DNA of 64,000 nt from Thermoplasmata archaeon (GCA_021792045.1 JAJYVJ010000002.1:1-64000); one strand, 5' to 3'; numbered from the stretch's first letter, positions 26,478 through 35,682 are shown. The notes: generated from the letters alone by a model not told the origin. Made by a program: numbers and translations.

Positions 26478-26699
26478 TCAGGGATATATCTTTTCATGAT
26501 TTTCGAATAAGCTGAAATCGCCTTTCACCTTGAGGAGGGACCTCAATTTCTCCTCTCTTTCCTTTATATACAGGTTGAATTTTTCCTTATCATTATAATA
26601 CTCACTGGTCTTCATTGCTGTTTTCCTCAGTGCAATCTGAAGCTTGATCTCAAATTTCAGCTTCTCATCAAAGTTGTCTATATTTACTTCCGTGCTCAC
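26478..26699 (-). CDS. small charged protein divergent from rtcB
   Basis: A 73-residue frame starting at GTG 26699 (VSTEVNIDNFDEKLKFEIKL), rich in Lys and Glu and mostly helical (YIKEREEKLRSLLKV). The frame is open to 26816, but that part runs antisense to the start of rtcB. TTAATATG lies about 22 bases before the GTG, supporting this start. No family recognised. It shares a 93-base divergent promoter region with rtcB. Confidence 0.5.
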   Translation of the reverse strand: MSTEVNIDNFDEKLKFEIKLQIALRKTAMKTSEYYNDKEKFNLYIKEREEKLRSLLKVKGDFSLFENHEKIYP

Positions 26700-26792
26700 G
26701 AGGAATAGATAATGCTGTGAGCATATTAATTGTTTAGTCCTTACTTGGGTGTCAACAAAAAGAATAAATCGTTCAGGGGGATAGTCATCTAC

Positions 26793-28229
26793 ATGCCAGA
26801 GTTCAAGATTAGGCAAAAAGAACCTTTCGTGTATGAGATCGACCAGTCAAGCGATCCAAGGATGAAGGTTCCAGGAATCATATATTCGAGTGACAAACTG
26901 ATGGAGCAGATATCGCATGATCAGAGCGTACAGCAGGTCATGAATGTTGCAATGCTCCCCGGTATCGTGAGAGCTTCATATGCTATGCCTGACATCCACT
27001 GGGGCTATGGTTTCCCAATCGGGGGAGTTGCAGCATTTGACTTTGACGGGGGTGTCGTCTCTCCAGGTGGCGTCGGTTATGATATAAACTGTGGAGTTTC
27101 CCTTGTACGGGTAGATGTTCCGCTTTCTGATGTGAAATCAAGGATAAGGGAATTGACGAATCTGTTATTTTCTGCGGTTCCTTCGGGAATAGGCAGCACG
27201 AAATTGCACCTAAATGAATCCCAAGTTGATGATTTACTTCTCAATGGTTCAACATGGGCTCTCGAGAATGGATTTGCTGAACCATCCGATCTGGTTTCCA
27301 CGGAAGAGCACGGAAGATTGCCTGGCGCTGATCCAAAGAAGGTTTCTAAAGAAGCAAAGAAGAGAGGAGCAAAACAGGTGGGGACTTTAGGGGCAGGAAA
27401 TCACTTCCTGGAGGTTCAGAGGATCGACAAAATACTTGACGCAAATGTTGCAAAAGAATTTGGTATCTCCGGTGAAAATACAGTTACGGTCATGATTCAC
27501 ACTGGTTCAAGAGGTCTGGGTCATCAGGTTGCAACTGATTATATTCACACAATAAATAATGAGGAAAGCGGTGTTGTAGAGCATCCGGTGGATCGCCAAC
27601 TTAACTCTATAATGGTCGATAGTAAATTAGGTATGGATTATATTGCTGCCATGAACGCTGCAGCCAACTTTGGTTTCGTCAATCGCCAGATCATTGTGAA
27701 CAGTATAAGGGAGGTCTTCGCCAAGTTATTTCCCGGAACCAACGTGGAGCTCATATATAGCCTTGCCCACAACATAGCTAAAGTCGAGGAGCACCATGTC
27801 GACGGATCGAAGAGGAAATTAATAGTCCACAGGAAGGGAGCAACCAGGGCCTTTGCATCAGATGAGATGCCGGAGGGCGACAGATTTTCCAAGTTTGGCC
27901 ATCCTGTCCTTATTCCAGGAGATATGGGATCCGCCTCCTATGTTCTCGTTGGAATGAGCGGGAACGAAGAGAGATCGTTCAGTTCCAGCTGTCACGGGGC
28001 AGGGAGAAAAATAAGCCGGAAAAAATCACTGGCAGAGTTCGACAGCGACAAGGTAGTCTCAACTCTCGAAAAAAGCGGCATATACCTTAGAGCGCAAAAT
28101 AAGAACGTTGTTTCGGAAGAAGCTCCGGGAAGCTACAAGGACGTAGATGAGGTTGTTGAAGCAGTTACGGGAGCCAAGCTGACGCTACCTGTCGCGAGGA
28201 TGGTTCCAATGGGTGTAGTGAAAGGATAA
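26793..28229 (+). CDS. rtcB: RNA-splicing ligase RtcB (3'-phosphate RNA ligase)
   Basis: A 478-residue manganese- and GTP-dependent ligase that joins 2',3'-cyclic-phosphate or 3'-phosphate ends to 5'-OH ends; in archaea it seals tRNA exons after intron removal. Key motifs are present: GGVGYDINCGV (metal-binding Cys), GTLGAGNHFLEVQ, MIHTGSRGLGHQV, LAHNIAKVEEHH, HRKGATRAF and SCHGAGR, the last around the guanylylated histidine. No intein is inserted, unlike in many archaea. The ATG at 26793 fits the family N-terminus (MPEFKIRQKEPF) and has GGGGGAT upstream. Its stop (TAA) overlaps the ATG of the amidohydrolase gene by one base. Confidence 0.95.
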   Translation: MPEFKIRQKEPFVYEIDQSSDPRMKVPGIIYSSDKLMEQISHDQSVQQVMNVAMLPGIVRASYAMPDIHWGYGFPIGGVAAFDFDGGVVSPGGVGYDINCGVSLVRVDVPLSDVKSRIRELTNLLFSAVPSGIGSTKLHLNESQVDDLLLNGSTWALENGFAEPSDLVSTEEHGRLPGADPKKVSKEAKKRGAKQVGTLGAGNHFLEVQRIDKILDANVAKEFGISGENTVTVMIHTGSRGLGHQVATDYIHTINNEESGVVEHPVDRQLNSIMVDSKLGMDYIAAMNAAANFGFVNRQIIVNSIREVFAKLFPGTNVELIYSLAHNIAKVEEHHVDGSKRKLIVHRKGATRAFASDEMPEGDRFSKFGHPVLIPGDMGSASYVLVGMSGNEERSFSSSCHGAGRKISRKKSLAEFDSDKVVSTLEKSGIYLRAQNKNVVSEEAPGSYKDVDEVVEAVTGAKLTLPVARMVPMGVVKG

Positions 28230-29239
28230 TGAGGATTTCGGGCAATATATTTGTAGGATCAAAACTCCGAAAAGGCAGTGTAAGTATATCTGGGGACGGA
28301 ATGGCTTTTTCTGAGGAAATTTCAAGCAGCGGAATCACTGGAACTCTCATTCCGACGTTTGTCAATGCGCATACCCATATAGGCGACTTTTTCATTGACA
28401 ACGTTCCAGAAGGTGGTATTCCGGAAATCGTTGGTCCCGGTGGCTTCAAATTAAAAGCTCTAAAGAGCGCTCCAGATGACAAAATTATATCCGGCATGAA
28501 AAGTGCCCAAAGGATAATGAAGGTAACCGGGACATCCGCATTCCTTGATTTTCGTGAATCTGGAGTAAATGGAATAGATTTACTGAAAGCTTCTCGACTT
28601 GATGGAATAAAGGCTCTAGCTCTCGGCAGGCCAGTAAATGGAGACAAAGATCTTCCTGAAGTCCTCAGCAGATCTGTGGGCTTGGGCTTCAGCTCTATCT
28701 CTGACGATGAGATCCGTCATATGAAGTCTGCGGCCGAAATGGTCAGAAAGAATAGTAAGATATTCGCAATGCATTTCAGCGAGAATAAGCGGGAAGATGC
28801 AAATAAACTAAAGGAGTTGAAGCCTGATCTTCTTGTTCATTGCCTTGAAACCAAGGATTCAGATCTTGAGATCATAAAGGAGATCAAGGCTCCCATTGTG
28901 ATTACGCCAAGATCGAACATTTTCTATGGGAAGAGAGTGGATTATTCCAGATTTTTGAAGCACGGGATACCGTTGATGCTTGGAACGGACAATGGAATGG
29001 TTAATGCGCCCGACATGTTTCAGGAGATGCACACCCTATTCTTATATCAGAGGAGCATCGGATATTTCGAACCGGAGAAACTGCTGGAGATGTCAACTTC
29101 GGAACCAAGGGATTTTTTAAAAAAATTTAACATTGCCATTCCTGAAAGATATATTCTTTTCCCAAACCAAAGGCTCACTGCCTATGAAATAATTGAAAAG
29201 GGCAGTTACATGAAAAAGAAAATTATAAAAATTATGTGA
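28229..29239 (+). CDS. amidohydrolase-superfamily protein coupled to rtcB
   Basis: A 336-residue TIM-barrel metal hydrolase. VNAHTHIGD supplies the HxH metal ligands; later histidines (AMHFSENK, LVHCLET) and the aspartate in GTDNGMVNAPD complete the cytosine-deaminase/ATZ-TRZ-like pattern, and a small beta-sandwich is formed by the N-terminal ~45 residues. It is shorter than typical 400-450-residue members. The substrate is unknown; deamination of a purine, pyrimidine or related base is plausible. TAATG overlap with rtcB indicates translational coupling. Confidence 0.78.
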   Translation: MRISGNIFVGSKLRKGSVSISGDGMAFSEEISSSGITGTLIPTFVNAHTHIGDFFIDNVPEGGIPEIVGPGGFKLKALKSAPDDKIISGMKSAQRIMKVTGTSAFLDFRESGVNGIDLLKASRLDGIKALALGRPVNGDKDLPEVLSRSVGLGFSSISDDEIRHMKSAAEMVRKNSKIFAMHFSENKREDANKLKELKPDLLVHCLETKDSDLEIIKEIKAPIVITPRSNIFYGKRVDYSRFLKHGIPLMLGTDNGMVNAPDMFQEMHTLFLYQRSIGYFEPEKLLEMSTSEPRDFLKKFNIAIPERYILFPNQRLTAYEIIEKGSYMKKKIIKIM

Positions 29240-29295
29240 ATATAATTCGTTTCTTTTGTTTGAGAGGAAAATGGAAAAAACTAGGTGCTGATCAA

Positions 29296-29343
29296 TTAAT
29301 AAATAACGTGAATATTTCGGTCGAAATGAGCAACTTGATATGA
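29296..29343 (+). promoter_or_regulatory. promoter, palindrome and five-codon leader ORF of the MFS gene
   Basis: TTAATAAATA (29296-29305) should start transcription near 29326. There, ATGAGCAACTTGATATGA encodes MSNLI and its TGA overlaps the ATG of the transporter (29340) as ATGA. ATTTCG-GT-CGAAAT (29314-29327) is a perfect 6-2-6 inverted repeat covering the predicted start. Together they suggest a regulated, coupled leader; none is proven. Confidence 0.4.
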
Positions 29344-30698
29344 CCAGTGCACTATCAGGAAAGAAGATCGGGCAATCCGCGAGAGGAGGAGCGGATCATG
29401 CATGGTTCACAAGCTATCTTCTTTCAAATATTTCCGGTGGTATAATTTCGCCCCTGATTCCATTGTTTGTGGTCCTTTATCTCCATTCAAACGTTGAGTA
29501 CGTTGGAATAGTCTCTGCATTATCTTCTGCCGCAAGTGTGCCTGCGCTGATATTCTGGGGTAACCTATCAGATAAGCTGAAGAGGAGAAAGATATTCGTT
29601 GTGATCGGGTTCGTTGGATCGTTTCTTTCCCTACTTTTGATCATAGTTTCGAAAACCCTAGGAATGTACATATTGACGCTTGTCATATTCCAGTTTGTAG
29701 CGGTTGCAAGCACTCCAGTTGCCACACTTCTCATACTGGAGAGCACGGTCGAGAAAAAATGGCCCAACGTAATGTCAACATTTAACATATTCTCCTACAT
29801 AGGTCTGATTGCAGGACTTGCAGTGGGTTTGGTACTGATGACTGTATATGCGAATATCAGCTACAACCTTCTACCTTACCTGTATCTTGTAGCTGCTTTT
29901 ATTTATCTTGCAGCAGGCATAAGTGCGATTTTCTTGCTGCCAGAGCCCGTGAGAAAACTTCAGAGGAACACAGGTGCCCTGGCCAGCATCTTCTCTCTAC
30001 GGACAACAGAAAAGATACGCTATTTTCCGAACTATATGATACACATCATCTCATCGAGGAAGAATAACGGGACCTCAAAGCTTGCACAGCGGACTAAGAT
30101 TTACATCTTCTACACCGGTTTCCTTATGTTTGCCTTTCAGCTGTTCTTTGTGCCTTTCCCTGTTTTCATGATAGACAAGCTAAGAGGAACCCAGGATGAG
30201 ATATTCATAATGTACCTGCTTAACGATTTTGCCTCGGCGATCGCATTTCTTTTCAGCGGAAGGTTGTTGAATTCGATAGGAATAGCCAAGACGCTCAGCA
30301 TTGCATTATTTTCAAGGGTGGGAATACTGTTTTCGGCGATGATCCTGGCCCTTTTCTTTGGTTCCCTGAGCTTTTCACTTTACCTAGGTATAGCAATATA
30401 TGCTATAATGGGTCTTTTCTGGAGTTTTATAAGCATATCATGGTCGACATCAATATCAAAACTTGCGCTACCGGAAAATCGTGGAAAAGCCATAGGATAT
30501 TACAATTCATTCTTGGGCATTGGACAGATTATAAGCGGGGTGACGGCCGGATTGCTTGCCCTTTATTTTGGATACAGCATTACCTTTGCTCTTGCGGCCA
30601 TAACAGTGCTATCTGGCGCTGCGTTGTTAATAAGGTTTCAATACAGAATGAAGGATATAATAACAAATAGCCAGACCAAGAGAGGTGGAAGTGTGTGA
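29340..30698 (+). CDS. major facilitator superfamily transporter (12-helix)
   Basis: A 452-residue transporter with about twelve hydrophobic helices. Between helices 2 and 3 is FWGNLSDKLKRRKIFV, the DRxGRR-like loop of the superfamily, and the second half has an equivalent FSGRLLNSIGIAKTL. The long cytoplasmic loop between halves (about residues 205-245) contains SSRKNNGTSKLAQRTK. A substrate cannot be assigned; the fold resembles drug or sugar-phosphate effluxers. The gene has a palindrome and a mini-ORF in front of it, hinting at specific control. Confidence 0.85.
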   Translation: MTSALSGKKIGQSARGGADHAWFTSYLLSNISGGIISPLIPLFVVLYLHSNVEYVGIVSALSSAASVPALIFWGNLSDKLKRRKIFVVIGFVGSFLSLLLIIVSKTLGMYILTLVIFQFVAVASTPVATLLILESTVEKKWPNVMSTFNIFSYIGLIAGLAVGLVLMTVYANISYNLLPYLYLVAAFIYLAAGISAIFLLPEPVRKLQRNTGALASIFSLRTTEKIRYFPNYMIHIISSRKNNGTSKLAQRTKIYIFYTGFLMFAFQLFFVPFPVFMIDKLRGTQDEIFIMYLLNDFASAIAFLFSGRLLNSIGIAKTLSIALFSRVGILFSAMILALFFGSLSFSLYLGIAIYAIMGLFWSFISISWSTSISKLALPENRGKAIGYYNSFLGIGQIISGVTAGLLALYFGYSITFALAAITVLSGAALLIRFQYRMKDIITNSQTKRGGSV

Positions 30699-30808
30699 AC
30701 AGGGCAACTGTTCATCTCCTGCACTCCCTGAATTGAAGCAGAGTTTTATCTTTTTAAATGCTATAACGAATTTACAAACACTGTATATTACTGGAGTTGT
30801 ATCAACCT

Positions 30809-32182
30809 ATGAGAAAGCTTTATTCCGACGTGGTCATAATTGGTGGAGGAATATCCGGACTCTCCGCAGCATATTTTCTTCATGATTTTCGAAAAGACTT
30901 AAAAATCACGCTTGTAGAGGGAACTGACAGATTCGGGGGAAAAATAAGAACAGAACCTCTCGGAGAGCTGATAGGTGAAGCCGGGCCAGACACCTTTGTT
31001 CTAGGTTATCCCGCAATGAACACTCTTCTAGAAAAAACAGGGCTGGAAAAAGATATAATAAAACCGTTGCCAAACAAGGCATACATCTGGACACGTGGTG
31101 ATCTTCATCCGATACCTGAAGGTCTTGTGATGGGCTTTCCATCAACAAAGGTCGGTCCTCTGATAAATTCCGGAATCCTGTCGTTCAGCGAGTTGATAAG
31201 ATGCTCGATGGACATATTTTTGCCAAAGACAAAAATAGACGGAGATATAGGTATAGGAGAACTTGCAGAAAAAAGATTTGGAAGAGGGCTCAAAGAGTCA
31301 ATAGTCGATCCGCTCATAGGGGGCATAATGGCATGTAGTTCCGATCGTCTCAGCACGAAAGAGGTGATGCCTGCATTGTTTAAGGCTGCTCAGGAAAACA
31401 GGAGTCTGATATTGGCCATGAGGAATTCAACCAGGAACAATAAGGCGAAAAGAGCAGGGTCGGCATCTTTCATGAAAGGACTGTCATACATGACCGATAA
31501 AATCGTCGAGAAGCTGGAAGATGTTGAGATCATCAAAGGAGAAAATGTGGCAAGCTTGGCGATGAACGACGGACAGTTCCTTCTGGATACTGAAAAATCT
31601 GAGATCGAGGGTAAATCAGTTGTTCTGGCTGTACCGTCTTTTTCATCTGCTAAAATCCTTGAATCCAATTTTCCCGAGGTATCAGCAAAGCTTTCGGGAA
31701 TCACATACACTTCCGTGGCCATCGTGATTCTGGCTTACAGGAGGGATGATTTCAATCCACTGTTCAACTCGAGTGGTTTTCTTGTGTCGCCAAGAGAAGG
31801 GAAGCTTATGACAGCTTCTACCTGGCTAACGATGAAGTGGGAGTATGCTAAATCAGACGATTACTTCCTGGTCAGGTGTTTTGTCGGTACACCTGATGAT
31901 GTCAGGTGGGAGGACATGACCGATGAAGAACTTGTAGGAAAATTAAATTCTGAACTCTCGGAAGTCGTTCGTATTAGTGGAAGCCCAGTTAAAACAAAAG
32001 TCATCAGGTGGTTCAATGCTCTTCCACAGTATAAAGTCGGACATTCCGACATTGTAAAAGAAGCGGAATCGAAATTGCCTGTGGGGCTATATTTGACCGG
32101 TGCAGCGTACCATGGAGTCGGGATACCCGCGTGCGTAACCGATGCTTTCAATGTTGCAAAAAATATAAGCGAGAAAATTTAA
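30809..32182 (+). CDS. hemY: protoporphyrinogen/coproporphyrinogen oxidase (HemY type)
   Basis: A 457-residue FAD enzyme that oxidises the porphyrinogen ring late in heme synthesis, using oxygen in the known HemY family. The dinucleotide-binding motif VVIIGGGISGLSAAYFL and DRFGGKIRTEPL are followed by the family signature EAGPDTFVLGYPAM and LIGGIMACSSDRLS. The C-terminal FAD motif is LTGAAYHGVGIPACVTDAF. I start at the ATG 30809 (MRKLYSDVVIIGGG), not the TTG at 30797, because TGTATATT ends 19 bases before it. Glutamyl-tRNA reductase at 34.5 kb belongs to the same pathway, so aerobic heme synthesis is likely. Confidence 0.88.
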   Translation: MRKLYSDVVIIGGGISGLSAAYFLHDFRKDLKITLVEGTDRFGGKIRTEPLGELIGEAGPDTFVLGYPAMNTLLEKTGLEKDIIKPLPNKAYIWTRGDLHPIPEGLVMGFPSTKVGPLINSGILSFSELIRCSMDIFLPKTKIDGDIGIGELAEKRFGRGLKESIVDPLIGGIMACSSDRLSTKEVMPALFKAAQENRSLILAMRNSTRNNKAKRAGSASFMKGLSYMTDKIVEKLEDVEIIKGENVASLAMNDGQFLLDTEKSEIEGKSVVLAVPSFSSAKILESNFPEVSAKLSGITYTSVAIVILAYRRDDFNPLFNSSGFLVSPREGKLMTASTWLTMKWEYAKSDDYFLVRCFVGTPDDVRWEDMTDEELVGKLNSELSEVVRISGSPVKTKVIRWFNALPQYKVGHSDIVKEAESKLPVGLYLTGAAYHGVGIPACVTDAFNVAKNISEKI

Positions 32183-32209
32183 GAAAAAGATTCGAACTAA
32201 AAAAGTGAT

Positions 32210-32584
32210 TTAATAGGCTTTTATCTTGTTTCGATCTATGACTGTACCCGGAGGTGTTACTACAAGGTAATTCTTGCTGATTCCGGCAACATCTCCATTG
32301 TTGTCTTTCACCAGTTTCTTTACCTCTTCGGTTATTCTTCTTATCGTGTATTCCTCTGTGAAAGCAGATGTGCAGTCAAGTATGAGTATATCCCCATCAA
32401 AGATGTATGGCGATATTTTTCTCAGGTCTTCAAGGCGGTTTATCTCAGCAACGCGCACGACAGACTTCGTATCTTCCATTTCTCCGGAAAACTTGTAATC
32501 GTTCAGATCGATGAACTTTCTGCCACCGGAGGTCAGGCCCTCAATATCCCTTCTGTTTCTTTTTCCTATTATTGGCATATGCAT
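32210..32584 (-). CDS. sepF: cell division protein SepF (DUF552 family)
   Basis: A 124-residue protein of the SepF/DUF552 family. In archaea that use FtsZ, SepF anchors the ring to the membrane through an N-terminal amphipathic peptide and a C-terminal dimer domain. Here the start MHMPIIGKRNRRD would supply the anchor, a linker follows, and the domain runs from VVRVAEINRLEDL to the end, including GDILILDCTSAF and VAGISKNYLVVTPPG. FtsZ is not in the window. Either ATG at 32584 or 32578 could be used. Confidence 0.83.
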   Translation of the reverse strand: MHMPIIGKRNRRDIEGLTSGGRKFIDLNDYKFSGEMEDTKSVVRVAEINRLEDLRKISPYIFDGDILILDCTSAFTEEYTIRRITEEVKKLVKDNNGDVAGISKNYLVVTPPGTVIDRNKIKAY

Positions 32585-32689
32585 GGGTAATTGTCAGACA
32601 AGCCTATTAACTTTTCTCAAGCCTTCACAATTTACGATCGGTTTCTATGTCTCTTAAGGTTCTAATTATATTATGAATATGACTAAGAA

Positions 32690-33349
32690 TCAAGTGTTCA
32701 CCCTCTTTACGAAGATATAAAACAGGTTTGAAAGCCCATCTCTCCATGTCCTGAGATTGGATTTTGTAGCCCTTACTCCGTAGTTTATTGGCACCTCGAT
32801 CAGTTTTCCCAGACGTATGGCTTCTATCTTGATATCCTGGGAAAAGGACATACCGTCGCTGAGGCTCGTCATCTGGTCGTAAATTCGCTTCCTGAAGACC
32901 CACAGACCACTTTGAGAGTCCTTTAATTCATACTTGAAGAGGAAGCTTATTGTCTTATTCAGTACTGTGTTCCCGACATAGTGCAGCGTTGTATAATTTC
33001 TAGAAGTCCTGAGCGTGAGGCGCTCGCCAGAAACAAAATCCACATTGTCTATTTCCAGTAATTCTATCAATGGTCTTACAATCTCTGTTGGATAAGTTCC
33101 GTCCCCATCCATACATATTATTATGTCGCCCGTAACCTCGCGCAATCCGCGTTTGTAAGCCACACCGTAGCCTTTCTTTTGTTCATTAATTACTTTAGCG
33201 CCTTTTAACTGTGCGATTTCCTTTGTATTGTCTGTGGAATCCGAATCCACGACAATAATTTCGATATCTCCAAGAGCCTTCAGGCCGTCTATGACGTGCC
33301 CTATAGTTCTGCCTTCGTTGATCGTTGGAATCACTGCACTTAATTTCAT
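32690..33349 (-). CDS. family 2 glycosyltransferase (dolichol-phosphate sugar synthase-like)
   Basis: A 219-residue GT-A glycosyltransferase. It starts MKLSAVIPTINEGRTIGHVI and has the nucleotide-sugar region IIVVDSDSTDNT and the metal motif ICMDGDGTYP (DxD). There is no transmembrane tail, as in short archaeal dolichyl-phosphate mannose or glucose synthases. It probably loads a sugar on dolichyl phosphate for N-glycans or glycolipids, important in wall-less acidophiles. I choose 33349, because TATATAAT ends 25 bases before it; the upstream GTG at 33367 lies too close to that box. Confidence 0.87.
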   Translation of the reverse strand: MKLSAVIPTINEGRTIGHVIDGLKALGDIEIIVVDSDSTDNTKEIAQLKGAKVINEQKKGYGVAYKRGLREVTGDIIICMDGDGTYPTEIVRPLIELLEIDNVDFVSGERLTLRTSRNYTTLHYVGNTVLNKTISFLFKYELKDSQSGLWVFRKRIYDQMTSLSDGMSFSQDIKIEAIRLGKLIEVPINYGVRATKSNLRTWRDGLSNLFYIFVKRVNT

Positions 33350-33413
33350 TTTTCCTATTGATAACACAATTTCTATTATATATAATAATCTGACTTATGG
33401 CGATCCTGAGGTA

Positions 33414-33701
33414 TTACATAGTTTCAGATACCGACTTAATCATTACGTTCAATGACACTTCCTGAACGTTTTTTGCTTTCAATCCGGCCTGCTGAAGAAA
33501 TTCATATACTCTTGATTCGTCGTAATTAGTGCATAATTTTGATAATGCAATTTCGATCTCAAATATTTTTTTGAATTCACAAGCAAACTGGAATTCACGA
33601 TCCTTAGGAATATGTAAACCTGGAGAACAGATCCCTGTTGTTCGCGTGTTGCTACAGTCGTGTATCGCACAGTGTAAGTAATCGATGTACAGGTTCTTCA
33701 A
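33414..33701 (-). CDS. small protein with clustered Cys/His
   Basis: A 95-residue frame with a TTG start at 33701 (KNLYIDYLHCAIHDC). The N-terminal third holds HCAIHDC and GICSPGLHIP, then FACE: four cysteines and three histidines in about 35 residues, which could bind a metal. The rest is helical (EFKKIFEIEIALSKLC, ESRVYEFLQQAGLKA). AAATAATA lies about 21 bases before the TTG, consistent with a leaderless gene. No family is recognised. Confidence 0.5.
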   Translation of the reverse strand: MKNLYIDYLHCAIHDCSNTRTTGICSPGLHIPKDREFQFACEFKKIFEIEIALSKLCTNYDESRVYEFLQQAGLKAKNVQEVSLNVMIKSVSETM

Positions 33702-33801
33702 AGCAAAACACTTTTCTCAGTGTATTATTTAACGAGTTAATCAAAAAAAACTCAAAAAGATTTATATGATTATTAGAGTTGTAGAATGAAGGGATGATTA
33801 T

Positions 33802-34035
33802 TTGTCTATAGCATTCGTATTAATAAGCACGGTTCCAGGCAAGGAGCACGAGGTATACAATAAGATCTCAAAAATAAACTATGTCACCGAAGTTCATCCT
33901 CTTTTTGGTGAGTATGATTTGATAGCGAAAATAGATGCCAAGGATTACAGTGAGCTAGGAAAAATAGTCCTGGATCAAATCAGAACCATAGACGGTGTTA
34001 TAGATACAAAAACTTTGACGGGTATAAAACTTTAA
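33802..34035 (+). CDS. stand-alone Lrp/AsnC ligand-binding (RAM) domain protein
   Basis: A 77-residue protein that consists only of the amino-acid-sensing RAM domain of Lrp/AsnC regulators, without a DNA-binding domain. The pattern is FVLISTVPGKEHEVYNKI, then VTEVHPLFGEYDLIAKID and IRTIDGVIDTKTL. Such proteins assemble into rings and may bind amino acids or tune full-length Lrp proteins. The TTG start has GGGATGAT upstream. It is followed 12 bases later by a membrane protein gene on the same strand. Confidence 0.83.
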   Translation: MSIAFVLISTVPGKEHEVYNKISKINYVTEVHPLFGEYDLIAKIDAKDYSELGKIVLDQIRTIDGVIDTKTLTGIKL

Positions 34036-34047
34036 GGTGTAAAAAAA

Positions 34048-34365
34048 ATGGCATACATGTTTGGTGGATGGTTTAACTCCCTAATATTTGCTTTTGTAAT
34101 ATGGGCTCTGCTGGCCATCACAATGGTCATATTGGGAACACTTACAGCATATTTCGGAAGCGGAAAGAGTCGGATGGTTGGGGGGTTACTCGTAGTAGGT
34201 GGACTTGTTATTGGGGTTGTTGAAATATATGTGGGGCACTTTGTTATGCCAAGCATACACTTGCTCCAAAACGTGGTCCTGGGTACAGTATTTTATGTCG
34301 TAGCTGCAGTCATAGGAGTAGTAATTGGCCTGTTGATATTCCTGGGCGCTATAATGAAGACATAA
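34048..34365 (+). CDS. three-helix membrane protein
   Basis: A 105-residue hydrophobic protein with about three membrane helices (residues 9-35, 43-62 and 78-103) joined by short Gly/Ser-rich loops, beginning MAYMFGGWFNSLIFAF. No family is recognised. It sits 12 bases after the RAM-domain gene and is probably in the same transcript, so the two may act together. A 126-base gap separates it from hemA. Confidence 0.65.
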   Translation: MAYMFGGWFNSLIFAFVIWALLAITMVILGTLTAYFGSGKSRMVGGLLVVGGLVIGVVEIYVGHFVMPSIHLLQNVVLGTVFYVVAAVIGVVIGLLIFLGAIMKT

Positions 34366-34491
34366 AATTCCAATTAAATTCGTTCTTAAGCAACTGTTTT
34401 CCAAATATTTCTTTATTTTCTGAAATCAATGTTTAAATAAACGAGTGTAATTTTTGGAATATTCGAGTTGCCTTAAAATAGGTAGTTCAAC

Positions 34492-35682
34492 ATGTTAAAA
34501 TTTGCAGTTATTCCATGGAACTTCAAAACTGATCCAGTTATGTTTGCTAAGGCTTCCGCTTTCAACGACGAAGAGTGGAATTCAATGATGAACAAACTGG
34601 GTAAAGATTCACGTATTGTGCTTTCCACCTGTAACCGAAGCGAAGTGTATTTTTCCATTGAAGAAAGAGAGATCGATAGTATCAGGGCAAAATTTCCGGA
34701 GATCTTGGTGGACGACGATGCATTAAAACACGTTTTTAGAGTTGCTGCCGGCCTGGAGTCAATGTCCATAGGCGAGAATGAAATACTAGGGCAGTTAAGC
34801 GAAGCTTTTGAAAAATCTCTGGAACAGAATCGATCAAACAAATTCCTTTCCCTGATATTAAGAAAGGCTATAAGCACTGGAAAGCTGGTAAGGAAAGAAA
34901 CGAAGATATCTAGTGGAAAAACATCCATCTCTGCTATTGCAGTTGAGAGGGCCAGCAAAGAGACGAACATCTCAGATTCAGCAATCTCCATAATTGGCAC
35001 CGGAAGAATGGCTGAGCAATTCCTGAAATATCTCCTAAAATACAAGCCTGCGAATATTTCGTTAATTGGAAGGAACGCCGATAGGCTTTTGCATCTTTCA
35101 CAGCAATACGGTGCCGTTCCACACTGTTTTGACGAAATGCCCTCAATAATCAGCTCCTCGGACGTTGTTTTTGTCGCAACTTCGTCAAAGAAAATTATCG
35201 TTAGAAAGTCTTCAATTGATCCGACCGTCAATAAGAGGCAGATTTTCATCGATATATCCCACCCAAGGAATGTGGAAGCCGGCATAGCGGGAATACCTGG
35301 CAGAGAGATAGTAAACCTTGACGATATTACCCGAGAGGTAAGCAAAAATCTCTCAAAGAAGGAAAGTGAAATTGCATCTGCTGAAAGAATAATAGACGAA
35401 AGCATAGAAAACCTGAAAGCAAAAATAAAGGAAATGCAGATTGAGGATCTGATAGAAAAGTCATATAATTATATGGAGCAGATTGCGAAGCGCGAGGTCG
35501 ACAGGATGATCATTGAGCTGAAGAAGGGAAATGATATTGATTCAGTGAAGAGTGCAATGATAAAATCGATGATCGATAAGATGCTTTCACAGTTTATCAG
35601 GATCCTGAAGAAAGCAGCAGACAAAGGCGACTCAGAAACCCTTGAGAAACTGGAAATGGCCTTTTCTATACAAGGCCCGTAA
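34492..35682 (+). CDS. hemA: glutamyl-tRNA reductase
   Basis: A 396-residue NADPH enzyme that reduces glutamyl-tRNA to glutamate-1-semialdehyde, the first step of tetrapyrrole synthesis by the C5 route. The catalytic cysteine is in VLSTCNRSEVYF; AAGLESMSIGENEILGQL is the family signature, and the NADP-binding domain has SIIGTGRMAEQFLKY. The C-terminal helical dimerisation domain is complete. hemL and hemB are not adjacent. A 311-codon antisense frame covers most of the gene but has no coding features. Confidence 0.94.
   Translation: MLKFAVIPWNFKTDPVMFAKASAFNDEEWNSMMNKLGKDSRIVLSTCNRSEVYFSIEEREIDSIRAKFPEILVDDDALKHVFRVAAGLESMSIGENEILGQLSEAFEKSLEQNRSNKFLSLILRKAISTGKLVRKETKISSGKTSISAIAVERASKETNISDSAISIIGTGRMAEQFLKYLLKYKPANISLIGRNADRLLHLSQQYGAVPHCFDEMPSIISSSDVVFVATSSKKIIVRKSSIDPTVNKRQIFIDISHPRNVEAGIAGIPGREIVNLDDITREVSKNLSKKESEIASAERIIDESIENLKAKIKEMQIEDLIEKSYNYMEQIAKREVDRMIIELKKGNDIDSVKSAMIKSMIDKMLSQFIRILKKAADKGDSETLEKLEMAFSIQGP

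Noticed and set aside
34473..35405. 310-codon open frame antisense to hemA
   Set aside because: It mirrors the hemA frame, is rich in Ser/Phe/Leu as expected for a reverse frame, and shows no domain or start signal.
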